Shown here: positions 37,033 through 46,623 of the stretch, piece after piece | Layout: each line of letters opens with the position of its first letter | Position numbering within the stretch: the stretch's first letter is position 1 | Assembly: GCF_003385955.1 (NCBI RefSeq) | Contig: NZ_QRDW01000003.1 | Coordinates: 1 to 64,000 of the forward strand | DNA length: 64,000 bases | Reading direction: 5' to 3' | From: Aestuariispira insulae | GTDB taxonomy: Bacteria > Pseudomonadota > Alphaproteobacteria > UBA8366 > Aestuariispiraceae | The notes under the pieces: model-generated | Databases searched by the model: none | What the model saw: the letters and a program-made list of their open reading frames with translations, nothing else | Told to the model about the DNA's origin: nothing | Made by a program: the position numbers and the translations under genes

Positions 37033-37626
37033 CTACATAGCGCTCTCACCGGGCTTTTGCATCAGGTTTTTCTTCAAAACCGCATAGGCCTGGTTGATTT
37101 GTTTCAGCCGCTCTTCGGCCTCATCATCGCCACCATTCAGGTCCGGATGATGGATCTTGACCAGCTCTTTGTAGCGTATCTTCAGCTGCTGCATGGTCAA
37201 CGGTTCGGAAAGATCAAGAATTTCAAGGGCTTCCATATAGGGGTGCGGCGGTGTTCGCGGCGCCGCCTTCTTTCGGCCTTGGCGTTTGCGCTGATGCAAA
37301 TCATCAAACAGACCTATGTCATCCTGAAAGGCGTGAGCCCCCTTCTGGTACTCACTTTTTGTGCCCATTGGCCAGGTCGGCCGCTGCCAGCAGGCATCAT
37401 CCCAGGCCATATCGTCGATGGTCTGGGTATCCATGCCCTCGCAATAATTCCACTGTGCGTTATAGAGCCGGACATGATCCAGGCAAAACCAGAAATAATC
37501 CCGCAGAGACTCACGGGATTTGGGCGCACGGAATTCCCCCGCCAGATCACATTGAGGATGATCACAGAGACGTTCCGGACGCGGGTCGCCGCCCAGCTGA
37601 TATTCGGCGCGTAACGGTTTTGTCAT
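37033..37626 (-). CDS. J-domain protein (DnaJ-like), C-terminal J domain
   Basis: 197 residues with the J domain at the C-terminus (about 130-190): ALEILDLSEPLTMQQLKIRY, the HPD motif in VKIHHPDLNGG, and QINQAYAVLKKNL. The N-terminal part has CDHPQCDLAGEFRAPKSR, a Cys/His cluster, and YFWFCLDHVRLYNAQWNY, an alphaproteobacterial family feature. It stimulates an Hsp70 partner, presumably DnaK, and may help cobaltochelatase assembly given its position before cobS. Confidence 0.9.
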   Translation of the reverse strand: MTKPLRAEYQLGGDPRPERLCDHPQCDLAGEFRAPKSRESLRDYFWFCLDHVRLYNAQWNYCEGMDTQTIDDMAWDDACWQRPTWPMGTKSEYQKGAHAFQDDIGLFDDLHQRKRQGRKKAAPRTPPHPYMEALEILDLSEPLTMQQLKIRYKELVKIHHPDLNGGDDEAEERLKQINQAYAVLKKNLMQKPGESAM

Positions 37627-37658
37627 GGGTTTATTCTAGCACAGAGGGTTTTAGGCCC

Positions 37659-38252
37659 CTATTCCGCATTTTCCTTCGGTTCTTCATACCATTCCGACCA
37701 GGCTTCCTTGACGACGGGACCGTCGAGGGTGAGCGCATGGCAGGTGTTTAGATGGCCGGGCCTGCGGCGGGGTTTATCCGGGTCAGGTTCCGGCAGGGTT
37801 TGCCCAATCAGGCTTTTGCCATGTTTCTGAGAGGCAAACACCGTCTGGAACGCCGTTGTGGCGATCGGCCCCAAAAGCTCGGTTAGATGGGTACAGCCCG
37901 CCGTGCCCCCAAGCACCTTGCGGGTCGCCTGGGTGAAACCGGGTTTTACCTGAAGACCGATCAGCTTCTTATAAGCCGGGTTAATATCCGAGCAGATATT
38001 GTAGGGCGCATGATCGGTTGAAGCCTCGGCATCGCGGATCGTCAGGGTATCGTCAAAAGTCACCCGCAGCCACATATTGTGGATCGGCTCGCCGGGTTCG
38101 ATCACGCCACGATGCGAATTTTCAAAGCCATAGCTTTTCACATCGGTCATATGACCTTCGATATCCCACAATCCGTCTTCGCGGATGTAACCGGTAACTT
38201 CCACCTGCCGGGTATGGATATGATGGCGTTTGGCGGCCGGGCTCAATGGCAT
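37659..38252 (-). CDS. DUF2889 domain protein
   Basis: 197 residues with the DUF2889 pattern: HTRQVEVTGYIREDGLWDIE, GHMTDVKSYGF, MWLRVTFDDTLTIRDAEAST, GGTAGCTHLTELLGPIATTA. The conserved Cys/His set (GCTHL) might be catalytic or metal binding, but no function is known. It lies 32 bases upstream of the J-domain gene, same strand. Confidence 0.8.
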   Translation of the reverse strand: MPLSPAAKRHHIHTRQVEVTGYIREDGLWDIEGHMTDVKSYGFENSHRGVIEPGEPIHNMWLRVTFDDTLTIRDAEASTDHAPYNICSDINPAYKKLIGLQVKPGFTQATRKVLGGTAGCTHLTELLGPIATTAFQTVFASQKHGKSLIGQTLPEPDPDKPRRRPGHLNTCHALTLDGPVVKEAWSEWYEEPKENAE

Positions 38253-38363
38253 GGCGCCCCTCCTGTCCTGATCTATAGTTTTCTATTTCTGTTCCCGCCT
38301 ATATGGGGCGTGAAAACAGCCACGTCAATGTGGAAACCTATAGGTCAGCGCAGCCTGCCTGCC

Positions 38364-39668
38364 TTAATCCTCGCCCACATGCTCCTCCGGGCGGGCGGGC
38401 GGGGTCACCCGAACCGTCTTGATCCGGTTGCGATGACGGCGCAGCACCTCGAACCGGTAGCCATAGAAACTGAAGACCTGTCCGGCTTCTGGGATCAGGC
38501 GTGATTCATAGAGCACCAGGCCGGCCACGGTGGCCGCGTCATCGTCAGGCAGATCCCATTCCAGATCCCGGTTCAGATCCCGGATCGTGACCGAACCGTC
38601 AATGACATAGTCACCATCCGGCTGGGGATGGACCCCACGCACGGTCACATCATGCTCATCATCGATATTGCCGACAATCTCTTCCAGGATATCCTCCAGG
38701 GTGACAATCCCCATCAGGCTGCCATATTCGTCGACCACCACGGCAAAATGCTCGCGCCGTTCACGGAAGGCCTGCAGCTGATCCAAGAGGGTGGTGCTGT
38801 CGGGGACAAACCAGGGCGGGCTGGACAGGGCTTTCAGATCAATGTCGGCCGCATTGCCTTCCTGTTCGCGGATTGCGCGCAACAACGGTTTAGCATGCAG
38901 GATCCCGACGATATTGTCCTGGTCCCCTTCGGTCAGCGGTATACGGGTGAACGGACTGGACAGGACCTTGTTGATATTCTCTTCCGTCGGCAGGGACAGA
39001 TCCAGCGTCACCACTTCCGAACGGTGGGTCATCACGTCACTGACCTCAACATCATCCAGATCCAGGATGGAATTGAGCATCTTGCGTTCCTGCTGGGTTT
39101 CCGGGTCCTCCCCGTCATGCAGGTCAATCACGCCGCGCAGCTCTTCTTCCTTATGCTCGTCATCCCATTCTTCATGCAGGCGCACCCCCATGAGATGCAG
39201 GGTCGCACGGACCACGGCCTGAACCGTCAGGGTAAAGGGAGAAAAGACCGTGATGACCACCCGCATGATCGGCCCGACCACCAGTGCGAATTTATTCGGG
39301 TTGGCCAGCGCCCAGGTTTTCGGCAGAACCTCCGCAAAAATCAGGACCAACAGGGTCATGACCAAGGTCGCATAAACCACCCCGGCCTCGCCGAAGGCGA
39401 CCAGAAAAAGCGAAGTCGCCAGGGCCGATGCCAGGATATTGACCAGGTTATTGCCCAGCAGGATGGCCCCAATCATCCGGTCTTTCCGGTCATGCAGCTC
39501 CAGGACCGTTTTTGCCCGCTCCTCGCCCTGTTTCTTCAACTGGTGCATGCGCGCCCTGGAGGCTGCGGTCAGCGCTGTTTCAGACCCCGAAAAAAACCCG
39601 GACAACAGCAGTAGAAACAGGATAATCCCGCCCACAAACCACCAATTGTCCATCAGTTCGCCACTCAT
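38364..39668 (-). CDS. CNNM/CorC-type (HlyC/CorC) membrane protein
   Basis: 434 residues: CNNM (DUF21) membrane domain with three to four segments (GIILFLLLLSGFFSGSETAL; LLVLIFAEVLPKTWA), a CBS pair (about 205-330, MTHRSEVVTLDLSLP; VVVDEYGSLMGIVTLEDILE) and a C-terminal CorC/HlyC domain (VIDGSVTIRDLNRDLEWDLP). Members take part in magnesium or cobalt efflux and sodium-coupled transport. ATG overlaps the aroB stop by four bases, so it is coupled to shikimate genes, an order seen in many alphaproteobacteria. Confidence 0.93.
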   Translation of the reverse strand: MSGELMDNWWFVGGIILFLLLLSGFFSGSETALTAASRARMHQLKKQGEERAKTVLELHDRKDRMIGAILLGNNLVNILASALATSLFLVAFGEAGVVYATLVMTLLVLIFAEVLPKTWALANPNKFALVVGPIMRVVITVFSPFTLTVQAVVRATLHLMGVRLHEEWDDEHKEEELRGVIDLHDGEDPETQQERKMLNSILDLDDVEVSDVMTHRSEVVTLDLSLPTEENINKVLSSPFTRIPLTEGDQDNIVGILHAKPLLRAIREQEGNAADIDLKALSSPPWFVPDSTTLLDQLQAFRERREHFAVVVDEYGSLMGIVTLEDILEEIVGNIDDEHDVTVRGVHPQPDGDYVIDGSVTIRDLNRDLEWDLPDDDAATVAGLVLYESRLIPEAGQVFSFYGYRFEVLRRHRNRIKTVRVTPPARPEEHVGED

Positions 39669-40777
39669 GCGGTTACCGCCTCCGTCACGGTATGAATCAG
39701 TTGATCCCGGGTCACTTCATTGGTGATGAAGCTCTTGCCGATGCCTTTCGCCAGGATAAAGACCAGCTTGCCGTCAGCCACCTTTTTATCGGTTGCCATC
39801 CGGTCGATCAGATCGACTGGGTTCCAGCTCATGCCCGGAATATCGGTTGGATCGGTTGGCATGCCGAGCGCTGCCAGATGCCGGCGCAACCGGGCGGCAT
39901 CGTCGGTCGGGCAAAGCCCCAGGTAAACGGACAGATCAAACGCCATGACCATGCCGATGGAGACCGCCTCGCCATGCAGCAGGCGACCGCCATAGCCAAC
40001 CGCGCTTTCCAGCGCATGGCCAAACGTATGGCCCAGATTGAGCAGCGCGCGCACCCCGCCTTCACGCTCATCGCGCGCCACAATCGCCGCTTTGGCCCGG
40101 CAGCTGTACCCCACCGCATGGGCGCGGGCGGCAACATCGCCATCCAGCAGGTCCGCACCATGGCTTTCCAGCCAGCTGAAAAAATCCGGGCTGTCGATCG
40201 CGCCATATTTGACCACTTCCGCATAACCCGCCGCCAGCTCCCGGCGCGGCAGTGTCTCCAGCACGCTCATATCCGCCAGCACCAGTTTCGGTTGGTGAAA
40301 TGCACCGACCAGATTTTTGCCGGCCGCCACATTGATCCCCGTCTTGCCGCCGACCGAGCTGTCGACCTGGGCCAGAAGGGTGGTCGGAATCTGGACAAAA
40401 TCGATCCCGCGCAGCGCAATAGCCGCGGCAAAGCCTGTAAGGTCACCGATCACCCCGCCGCCCAATGCGATCAGGAAGCTTTTGCGTTCAATCCCATGGC
40501 CCAGGATTTCATCCATCACCCGGGAAAGATGATCAAAACTTTTTGTTTTCTCGCCCGCGGGCAGGATGATCGCGTGATGCTTGATCCCGGCCCGATCCAG
40601 GGAGGCCGTCAGGGTTTCCAGATGAAGGGGGGCGACATTTTCGTCCGTCAGGATCACACAGGATGGCAGCCGCACCACCGGTCGGATCAACTCTCCCGCG
40701 CGCGCCAAAACATCAGAGCCGATCACAATGTCATAGGATCGGTCCGCCAGATCCACATGGACCGTTTCAAAATTCAC
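39665..40777 (-). CDS. aroB: 3-dehydroquinate synthase
   Basis: Converts DAHP to 3-dehydroquinate in the shikimate pathway with NAD and a divalent metal. 370 residues with ALGGGVIGDLTGFAAA, RGIDFVQIPTTLLAQVDSSV, GGKTGINVAAGKNLVGAFHQ and the metal ligands in LNLGHTFGHALESA and LHGEAVSIGM. The start codon is GTG at 40775-40777, overlapping the aroK TGA (GTGA). Confidence 0.97.
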   Translation of the reverse strand: MNFETVHVDLADRSYDIVIGSDVLARAGELIRPVVRLPSCVILTDENVAPLHLETLTASLDRAGIKHHAIILPAGEKTKSFDHLSRVMDEILGHGIERKSFLIALGGGVIGDLTGFAAAIALRGIDFVQIPTTLLAQVDSSVGGKTGINVAAGKNLVGAFHQPKLVLADMSVLETLPRRELAAGYAEVVKYGAIDSPDFFSWLESHGADLLDGDVAARAHAVGYSCRAKAAIVARDEREGGVRALLNLGHTFGHALESAVGYGGRLLHGEAVSIGMVMAFDLSVYLGLCPTDDAARLRRHLAALGMPTDPTDIPGMSWNPVDLIDRMATDKKVADGKLVFILAKGIGKSFITNEVTRDQLIHTVTEAVTA

Positions 40778-41373
40778 CGTTGTTTCTCCTGATGGGATTT
40801 AAGCGCCTCAAACACCCGTTTGACCATATTTTCCTTGGAGATGTGGTCACTCTCAACCGTTATCAATGCCTCGGCATAGACCGGATAGCGTTCCGCGATC
40901 AGATTTTTCAAAATGCCCCGTGCGTCGGGTTTTTGCAGCAAGGGTCGGTGAGATTTTCTCGAAACCCGCTCCCAAAGCACGTCGAATGAGGCTTTCAGCC
41001 AGACACTGATCCCTTGGCGTGCGATCAGGTCCCGGGTCTTGGGATCCATGAAGGCCCCACCGCCGGTCGCCAGGATACAAGGCCCCGCATGCAATAACCG
41101 TTCAATTACGCGGCGCTCGCCATCGCGGAAATATTCCTCGCCATGGGTCTCAAAAATCTCGGCGATGGTCATATTTGCCGCCGCCTCAATCTCGGTGTCG
41201 GCATCAATGAAGGGAATATGGAGACGGTCCGCCAGCAGCCGGCCAATCACGGATTTGCCCGCACCCATCATGCCGATGAATACAATCGGCCGGTCGATAT
41301 ACAAGCCCTCCACCTCCACAGGGGCGGCGGTTTCCATCGGTTGATCTTGATTAAGACTTTGCATTAACGGCAT
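40774..41373 (-). CDS. aroK: shikimate kinase
   Basis: ATP-dependent 3-phosphorylation of shikimate. P-loop GMMGAGKSVIGRLLADRL near residue 34, the shikimate-binding DADTEIE and FRDGERRVIERLL, the LATGGGAF motif and the RPLLQ lid. An N-terminal extension of ~25 residues precedes the core (199 residues in all); internal ATGs at 41364 or 41337 are possible starts. First gene of aroK-aroB-CNNM. Confidence 0.96.
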   Translation of the reverse strand: MPLMQSLNQDQPMETAAPVEVEGLYIDRPIVFIGMMGAGKSVIGRLLADRLHIPFIDADTEIEAAANMTIAEIFETHGEEYFRDGERRVIERLLHAGPCILATGGGAFMDPKTRDLIARQGISVWLKASFDVLWERVSRKSHRPLLQKPDARGILKNLIAERYPVYAEALITVESDHISKENMVKRVFEALKSHQEKQR

Positions 41374-41617
41374 TCATCCAGTTCAGGACATATGACAGTG
41401 GTTTTCGTCCCAGGCATCTCGCCCAAGGTGGAATGAACCTGCCCGGTTGGCATAAAATTGCCGCCGATAGACCATTGTCATCATGTCCCGGTATTATATA
41501 CACTGCCGCAGAATTGCCATACTCGACCGATAGGGTAAAGGCTGATAAATCTCTTGTGGTCCGGCCAAACAACTTCATCCGGCCGGAAAAAATCAATTTG
41601 GGTCCTAGATATTTCCT

Positions 41618-41758
41618 ATGAACGGTTTCCTTAAACTCTTTCTGATCATCATTGTGGCCGGTGTCGTTGGCGGGGGTGTTTTCCTCGCCAGCTGGGATAT
41701 CCCGGCCCCCAGCACCCAGGTAGAGAAAGTCCTCGATGACTCCCAGTTCCCGCGCTGA
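41618..41758 (+). CDS. 46-residue single-pass membrane peptide
   Basis: ATG 41618-41620 to TGA 41756-41758. It begins with a hydrophobic helix (NGFLKLFLIIIVAGVVGGGV) and continues with the polar tail WDIPAPSTQVEKVLDDSQFPR. The pattern of one helix followed by a W-D-I-P-x-P tail ending in F-P-R looks like a genuine conserved small protein, and the reading frame overlaps the next gene by 23 bases, which favours translational coupling. Function unknown; position suggests an envelope role with the downstream exported protein. Confidence 0.6.
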   Translation: MNGFLKLFLIIIVAGVVGGGVFLASWDIPAPSTQVEKVLDDSQFPR

Positions 41759-43604
41759 TTCCTGCCTGTTGAGAAAGCGTTCTCAACTTGTTCCCGCCGC
41801 TTTTGCTCTCAGTCTGGCGCTGTTCGGTTTTACTGCACAGGCCTTCGCGCAAGATGAAGACAGCGGCCCCTTGCAGCTGTTCCCAAGCCAACCGGCCCCA
41901 TCCGGCACGCCAGAAAATCCGGCGAATTTGCCGGCTGGCGCCCAGGAACAGTTCGTCACCCCATCCGATGTGGTCATTTCCGTTGAACGGTTGGGCAGCA
42001 TCGATCCCGATACCATCGGACTGCTGGACGGCAGCAATGGCGGACTGGGCGTCGATATGTGGCAGGGAAGCCAACGTGCCGACATCCATGATTTGCTGGC
42101 AGGCCTTCCAACCCAGCTTCCATCGCCCGCCCTTCGGGGACTGGCCAGGCGTTTGCTGCTGAGCACGGCGGAACTGCCTTTGGCAACAGACGCGGGCAAT
42201 GAAGCCGCGACGCCGGAAAAGGCCCGCCTGATCCGGACCCGGGCCGAAAAACTGATCGCCATGGGATTCCTGGAAGATGCGATCAGCCTGATCGATGCCG
42301 CGGAAGGATCGATTGAGCGCGAACCTGCCATCGATAAACTGATGATCCAGGCCCGGCTGCTGCTGGGCGATTTTGGCGGAGCCTGTAATCTGATCCGTAC
42401 GCAGGAATCCAATCTGAGCGAGGCCTATTGGCAAAAACGGCTGGTGCTTTGCCAGTTGCTTGATGGCAATACGACAGCGGCGCAGTTTGGTGCCACCCTG
42501 CTTCAGGATAACGGGGAACAGGATCCGCTCTTCTTCGCACTAGTTGCCCGGATCAGCGAGCAGCGCGCCGTAGCCCTACCGGAGTTTGACCGGGTCAATG
42601 ACCTGCATCTGGCCTTGCTTTGGCTGGCAAAACTGCCGCTGCCCGACACTCTTCTGGCCTCTGCCGACCCTGCAACCATGCGGGCCATTGCCGAAAACCC
42701 GCACAGCGATCTGAATGTGCGACTGTTGGCGGCTGAACAGGCGGCCAGGGTCGGTGCCATACCTGCGGATATGCTGGCCGAGATCTACAAAAGCGTGGAG
42801 TTTTCGGCTGAGGAATTGCGAAGCCCGATATCCATCGCCGAGGCAACCTATGACGCCCGCGGTCGGGCCTTATTGTATCAGGCGGCCTCTATCGAATCGG
42901 TTCCGGAGACCAAGGCACTGGTCATCCAAAAAGATCTGGAGCTGGCCCGGCGCAATGGTCTTTATCCCTTGAGTGTGGACGTTCACGCCACACAAATCAC
43001 GCAGCTGCCAGTTACGGGAGATCTGTGGGAATTTTCCGGCGAAGCCGCCCGGGCTCTTTATGCCATCGGCCGCCCGAAACCAGCAGATGCCTGGGTCAGC
43101 CATCTGGCCAACCAGGCCCAGCGCGATCCCGCGGCCCAAAGCCTCAAGGATGGCTTATGGGCTTTTTCCCGCCTGGCCAGCGATTCTTATGATTCCGAAA
43201 TGGATGAGATACAGCGCAGCTCCTGGGCCAAACAAACCCGTGCCCGGGTGCCGGACCAATCCCCCTTTGAAGCGATGCGGCGCCTGGAACTGGCCTACAG
43301 CCTGATGGATGCGCTGGGCAGGGTGGCCGTGCCCCCTGCGGCCTGGCGCGAGCTTCTCGACCTGCCGCGCAACCGGTATGTGACCCTGCCCAACCCGGGC
43401 CTCGTCCAGCTGACCACCCAGGCCGCCCAGGAGGGACGCCGGGCGGAAACGGTCGCCTGGACACTCTGGACCCTGGGAGAAGGCGGGCCGGCACAGGCCG
43501 ATGCGGAAACCCTGAAAAGCGTGATCGCCGCACTCGGCAAAGTCGGGTTGGCGCGCGCAGGGTATGACCTGGCGATGGAGGCCGCGCTGCAAAATGACCT
43601 TTGA
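41736..43604 (+). CDS. large exported helical-repeat protein, unknown
   Basis: 622 residues, N-terminal signal (SQLVPAAFALSLALFGFTAQ, cleavage near AFAQD), a Pro-rich stretch (PSQPAPSGTPENPANLPAG) and then a long alpha-helical array resembling TPR/SEL-like repeats (RAEKLIAMGFLEDAISLIDA; EAYWQKRLVLCQLLDGNTTA). No catalytic motif. The ATG lies inside the small membrane-peptide gene; xerD follows 63 bases downstream. Alphaproteobacterial genomes often have a similar protein before xerD, but its role is not established. Confidence 0.7.
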   Translation: MTPSSRADSCLLRKRSQLVPAAFALSLALFGFTAQAFAQDEDSGPLQLFPSQPAPSGTPENPANLPAGAQEQFVTPSDVVISVERLGSIDPDTIGLLDGSNGGLGVDMWQGSQRADIHDLLAGLPTQLPSPALRGLARRLLLSTAELPLATDAGNEAATPEKARLIRTRAEKLIAMGFLEDAISLIDAAEGSIEREPAIDKLMIQARLLLGDFGGACNLIRTQESNLSEAYWQKRLVLCQLLDGNTTAAQFGATLLQDNGEQDPLFFALVARISEQRAVALPEFDRVNDLHLALLWLAKLPLPDTLLASADPATMRAIAENPHSDLNVRLLAAEQAARVGAIPADMLAEIYKSVEFSAEELRSPISIAEATYDARGRALLYQAASIESVPETKALVIQKDLELARRNGLYPLSVDVHATQITQLPVTGDLWEFSGEAARALYAIGRPKPADAWVSHLANQAQRDPAAQSLKDGLWAFSRLASDSYDSEMDEIQRSSWAKQTRARVPDQSPFEAMRRLELAYSLMDALGRVAVPPAAWRELLDLPRNRYVTLPNPGLVQLTTQAAQEGRRAETVAWTLWTLGEGGPAQADAETLKSVIAALGKVGLARAGYDLAMEAALQNDL

Positions 43605-43667
43605 CTCCGGTCACAGGACCAACATGCCCAGCAGCGGCCCCAAAAGGCGGTAATGCAGGAATAAATT

Positions 43668-44591
43668 ATGTCCCCCAGGATCGAGACCTTCTTGGAGATG
43701 ATGGCCGCCGAACGAGGCGTCGCCCGCCAGACCCTGGAAGCCTACCGCCGGGATCTGGTGGATTTTTCAGGCTTTCTGGCGGCTCACCGCCTACCGCGAC
43801 TTGAAGATGCCGACAATGGCGATCTAAAAGCCTATTTTTCCGATTTGACCGACCGGCACGCTAAGGCCAGCACCGCCGCGAGACGGCTGTCCTGCCTCCG
43901 GCAGTTTTATCGTTTCCTGTATCTGGAAGGGTTACGCGCGGATGACCCGACCGCCAAGCTGGAAAGCCCGCGCCAGGGACGGCCATTGCCGAAGATTTTA
44001 AGCGAAGAGGAAGTTGATGCCCTCTTGCACGCCGCCCAGCGGGACGGCACCCCGGAGGGGCTTCGGCTCAACTGCCTTCTGGAACTACTCTATGCCACTG
44101 GACTTCGTGTGACGGAACTAATGTCTTTGCCGGACCGTGCCATTCGCGACGATCAGGAATATATGATCGTCAAGGGCAAGGGTGGTAAAGAACGCATGGT
44201 GCCGCTGCCGAAACCGGCGCGCGACGCCATCTCGGACTATCGTTCTGTCCGCAGCGAGTTTCTGCCCAAAGGCCAGAAGGAAAGCCCGTATCTTTTTTGT
44301 TCTAACGCCAAGGCCGGCCATTTGACACGACAACGCACAGGACAGCTGCTCAAGGCGCTCGCACTGTCGGCTAATCTGGATCCGGACCGGGTCAGCCCCC
44401 ATGTGCTGCGCCATGCTTTTGCCAGCCATCTGCTGAACCATGGCGCCAATCTGCGTGTGGTGCAAAAACTGTTGGGCCATTCGGATATCTCAACCACACA
44501 GATCTATACCCATGTGATGAGCGAACAGCTAAAGGCGCTTGTTGAGAACGCCCACCCTCTGGCCAAACGCCGTGAGGATGAGCGTAGCTGA
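43668..44591 (+). CDS. xerD: tyrosine recombinase XerD
   Basis: With XerC resolves chromosome dimers at dif near the septum. 307 residues: N-terminal core-binding SAM-like domain (1-100) and catalytic domain with Arg147 (ATGLRVTE), a Lys in VKGKGGKER, His245 and Arg248 (HVLRHAF), His271 (LLGHSD) and Tyr280 (TTQIYTHV). All five or six catalytic residues are intact. Length and order are standard for XerD rather than a phage integrase. Confidence 0.95.
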   Translation: MSPRIETFLEMMAAERGVARQTLEAYRRDLVDFSGFLAAHRLPRLEDADNGDLKAYFSDLTDRHAKASTAARRLSCLRQFYRFLYLEGLRADDPTAKLESPRQGRPLPKILSEEEVDALLHAAQRDGTPEGLRLNCLLELLYATGLRVTELMSLPDRAIRDDQEYMIVKGKGGKERMVPLPKPARDAISDYRSVRSEFLPKGQKESPYLFCSNAKAGHLTRQRTGQLLKALALSANLDPDRVSPHVLRHAFASHLLNHGANLRVVQKLLGHSDISTTQIYTHVMSEQLKALVENAHPLAKRREDERS

Positions 44592-45214
44592 GCTCACCGC
44601 CCTCAGATCCCGGCAAAGCCATTAGATCGGTAAGTCAGTCTGAAGCGGATCAACCATGTCCCGCCTTGCAAGCAAGACGCCTGCAGACCAGCTTGCATTC
44701 ATGCTGAAATGGGCAATCACGCGCATCGGCTGAGCAGACCTTCAGTGTGCGCAATAATGTTGATGCATTTGATGGATGCCCCGTATCAGCGAAACGCCGG
44801 GCAACATTCAAAACTTTCTGGCAATCTTGGTACATCGGTATCCCCCCAATGTGTAAAGCCCCTGGACCACCATCCAAACAATCCAAAAATTTGCGGGCCG
44901 ATCATCTTTGCCCAACCGGAATCCACTAACCGGCCGACCCATGCGTCCCTGTTTATCAAAGAGTGATTAATTCATTGTTAACATCAGCGTTGCGGAGGTC
45001 ATGGTCATGGTCCCGGTTTCCGGTCACCGAACGGAACCGCAAAAAGGCAACCGACACCAATCAGGCAGTCGGTTGATCTGATCGGGTTTCTGTCTTCTTC
45101 GCCAATGGCAGGAATGGGATGGCCAACATCCATCCCAAGGCCAAATGGCGGGGATTGAAATAGCCCGGAAGGCCAGAAGTCTCTGGCCGAAGAATTAGAT
45201 TTTAGCGGGAAATT
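44592..45214. other. 623-base gap after xerD
   Basis: Apart from one plausible small minus-strand ORF (44650-44835) there is no recognised gene. The right half is AT-rich around 44940-45000 (TTAATTCATTGTTAACAT), a likely promoter area, and the part before the tRNA gene shows no clear terminator. Confidence 0.5.
44650..44835 (-). CDS. possible small Cys-rich protein, 61 residues
   Basis: From ATG 44833-44835 the product is MYQDCQKVLNVARRFADTGH and so on, with six Cys (DCQ, VCS, DCPF, ECKL, VCRR, ACKA), the last five in the C-terminal half, and a basic end. A run of six G lies about 5-10 bases upstream as a possible ribosome-binding site. The Cys spacing (about 7, 5, 5, 5) could bind zinc or an iron-sulfur cluster. 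No family recognised; an overlapping plus-strand frame looks less protein-like. Confidence 0.35.
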   Translation of the reverse strand: MYQDCQKVLNVARRFADTGHPSNASTLLRTLKVCSADARDCPFQHECKLVCRRLACKAGHG

Positions 45215-45301
45215 TGGTGCCCCCAGCGAGAATCGAACTCGCACTCCCGTAAAGGAACCGGATTTTGAATCCGGCGCGTCTACCAGTTCCGCCACAGGGG
45301 C
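45215..45301 (-). tRNA. tRNA-Leu (CAA anticodon)
   Basis: Class II tRNA of 87 bases including encoded CCA (45215-45217). Acceptor GCCCCTG/TGGGGGC, D arm with GGCGGAACTGGTAGACGC, anticodon stem CCGGA/TCCGG with loop TTCAAAA (CAA), a long variable arm, and T loop GAGTTCGATTCTC. It reads UUG. Confidence 0.96.
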
Positions 45302-45392
45302 ACGGACGCCTTGATAACCTCACCGAACCGCCCGGTCAACAAGGATATTACATTGAGCTGTGTTTTTCCCCGGCCCAGGCTGCGAAACAGGT

Positions 45393-46526
45393 TCAATCAC
45401 CACCGAGATGGGGCAATTCCCGATATTCCCGAGACTGCATCTCCATCAACCGGGAAACCGTGCGTTCAAATTCGAATGCATGCGTGCCTTGTGCATAAAG
45501 CTCATGCGGTTTGGTTTCCGCCGCCAGGATCAGCTTGCATTTATGCTCGTAGAGCGCATCCACCAGTGTCATCAAGCGCTTAGCCTCATTGCGCCGGGCC
45601 TCCGAGAGTTTCGGCACCCGGTCCAGGATCAGCGTATGAAACCGTTCCGATATCCGAATGAAGTCCTCGGCACCCAAGGGCCGTTCGCAGAGTTCTTTGA
45701 ATTCAGAAAACAACACGCCACGCGCGGTACGGTCAAATTGCAGGGTTTTTCCTTTGACTTCCATCGTGACCGCCTCAACCTGCGCGCCCTCGGTCAGATC
45801 ATGGAAATCCTTTTCAAGCGCCTTGGTGGCCGCCGGCCCCAAAGGGGCATGATAGGCCTTCATCGCCTGCAAGCGCATCAAACGATAATCAGTATCGGAA
45901 TCCAGATGCAGAACATCCATTTTTTGTTTTAGTATCGAAATGAATGGTAAAAACCGCGCGCGCTGCAGACCGTCTTTATAGAGATCATCCGGAGGCCAAT
46001 TGGAAGTGGCCACCACCACAACGCCCAAATCAAACAAAGTCTCGAACAATCGCGCCAAAATCATCGCATCAGCGATATCGGTTACATGAAATTCATCAAA
46101 GCAGAGAAGCCAGGCTTGTTCCGCTATGTCCCGTGCGATACGGGGTAGTGGATCAGATTCCTTATCCTTCCGTTCTTTCTGATCTTTTCTCCATTCATGA
46201 ATTTCTTCATGTATTTCGATCATAAATTCGTGGAAATGCACACGGCGTTTGCGCTCAACCGGGGCTGTTTCAAAAAACAGATCCATCAGCATGGATTTGC
46301 CGCGGCCAACGCCGCCATACATATATAGCCCCTGCGGTGGCATCGTCTTGCGGCGGGCAAGCCCCAGGCGCGCCTTCCAACCGGACTGGCCACTGTCCGG
46401 CCGATAACCACCGACAGCATGATGCAGGCTCTGAAGCTTTTCCGCAGCCAACTCCTGGATCGGATCCGGACGCAGCGTACCTTCGGATTTTAAGGCGCGA
46501 TAGGTAAATAAGGGGCCATCAGTCAT
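45393..46526 (-). CDS. zapE: cell-division ATPase ZapE (AFG1/LACE1 family)
   Basis: AAA-type ATPase that associates with the Z-ring during constriction and stress. 377 residues with Walker [17 protein letters not shown], Walker [17 protein letters not shown], the sensor [18 protein letters not shown] and the AFG1 signature [13 protein letters not shown]. Normal length and complete. Confidence 0.94.
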   Translation of the reverse strand: MTDGPLFTYRALKSEGTLRPDPIQELAAEKLQSLHHAVGGYRPDSGQSGWKARLGLARRKTMPPQGLYMYGGVGRGKSMLMDLFFETAPVERKRRVHFHEFMIEIHEEIHEWRKDQKERKDKESDPLPRIARDIAEQAWLLCFDEFHVTDIADAMILARLFETLFDLGVVVVATSNWPPDDLYKDGLQRARFLPFISILKQKMDVLHLDSDTDYRLMRLQAMKAYHAPLGPAATKALEKDFHDLTEGAQVEAVTMEVKGKTLQFDRTARGVLFSEFKELCERPLGAEDFIRISERFHTLILDRVPKLSEARRNEAKRLMTLVDALYEHKCKLILAAETKPHELYAQGTHAFEFERTVSRLMEMQSREYRELPHLGGD

Positions 46527-46623
46527 ATCATTTCCCGGTCAATGAAGGCTGAAATCATCCGATTTCCCGCCTTCCAAAGCAGGTTTCCCGCCCTGGCCCG
46601 GCTCTTATAGCATCAAGTCAGGC

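Noticed and set aside
44709-44966. Plus-strand 85-residue ORF in the gap after xerD
   Set aside because: Overlaps the Cys-rich frame, has no ribosome-binding site and no protein-like pattern.
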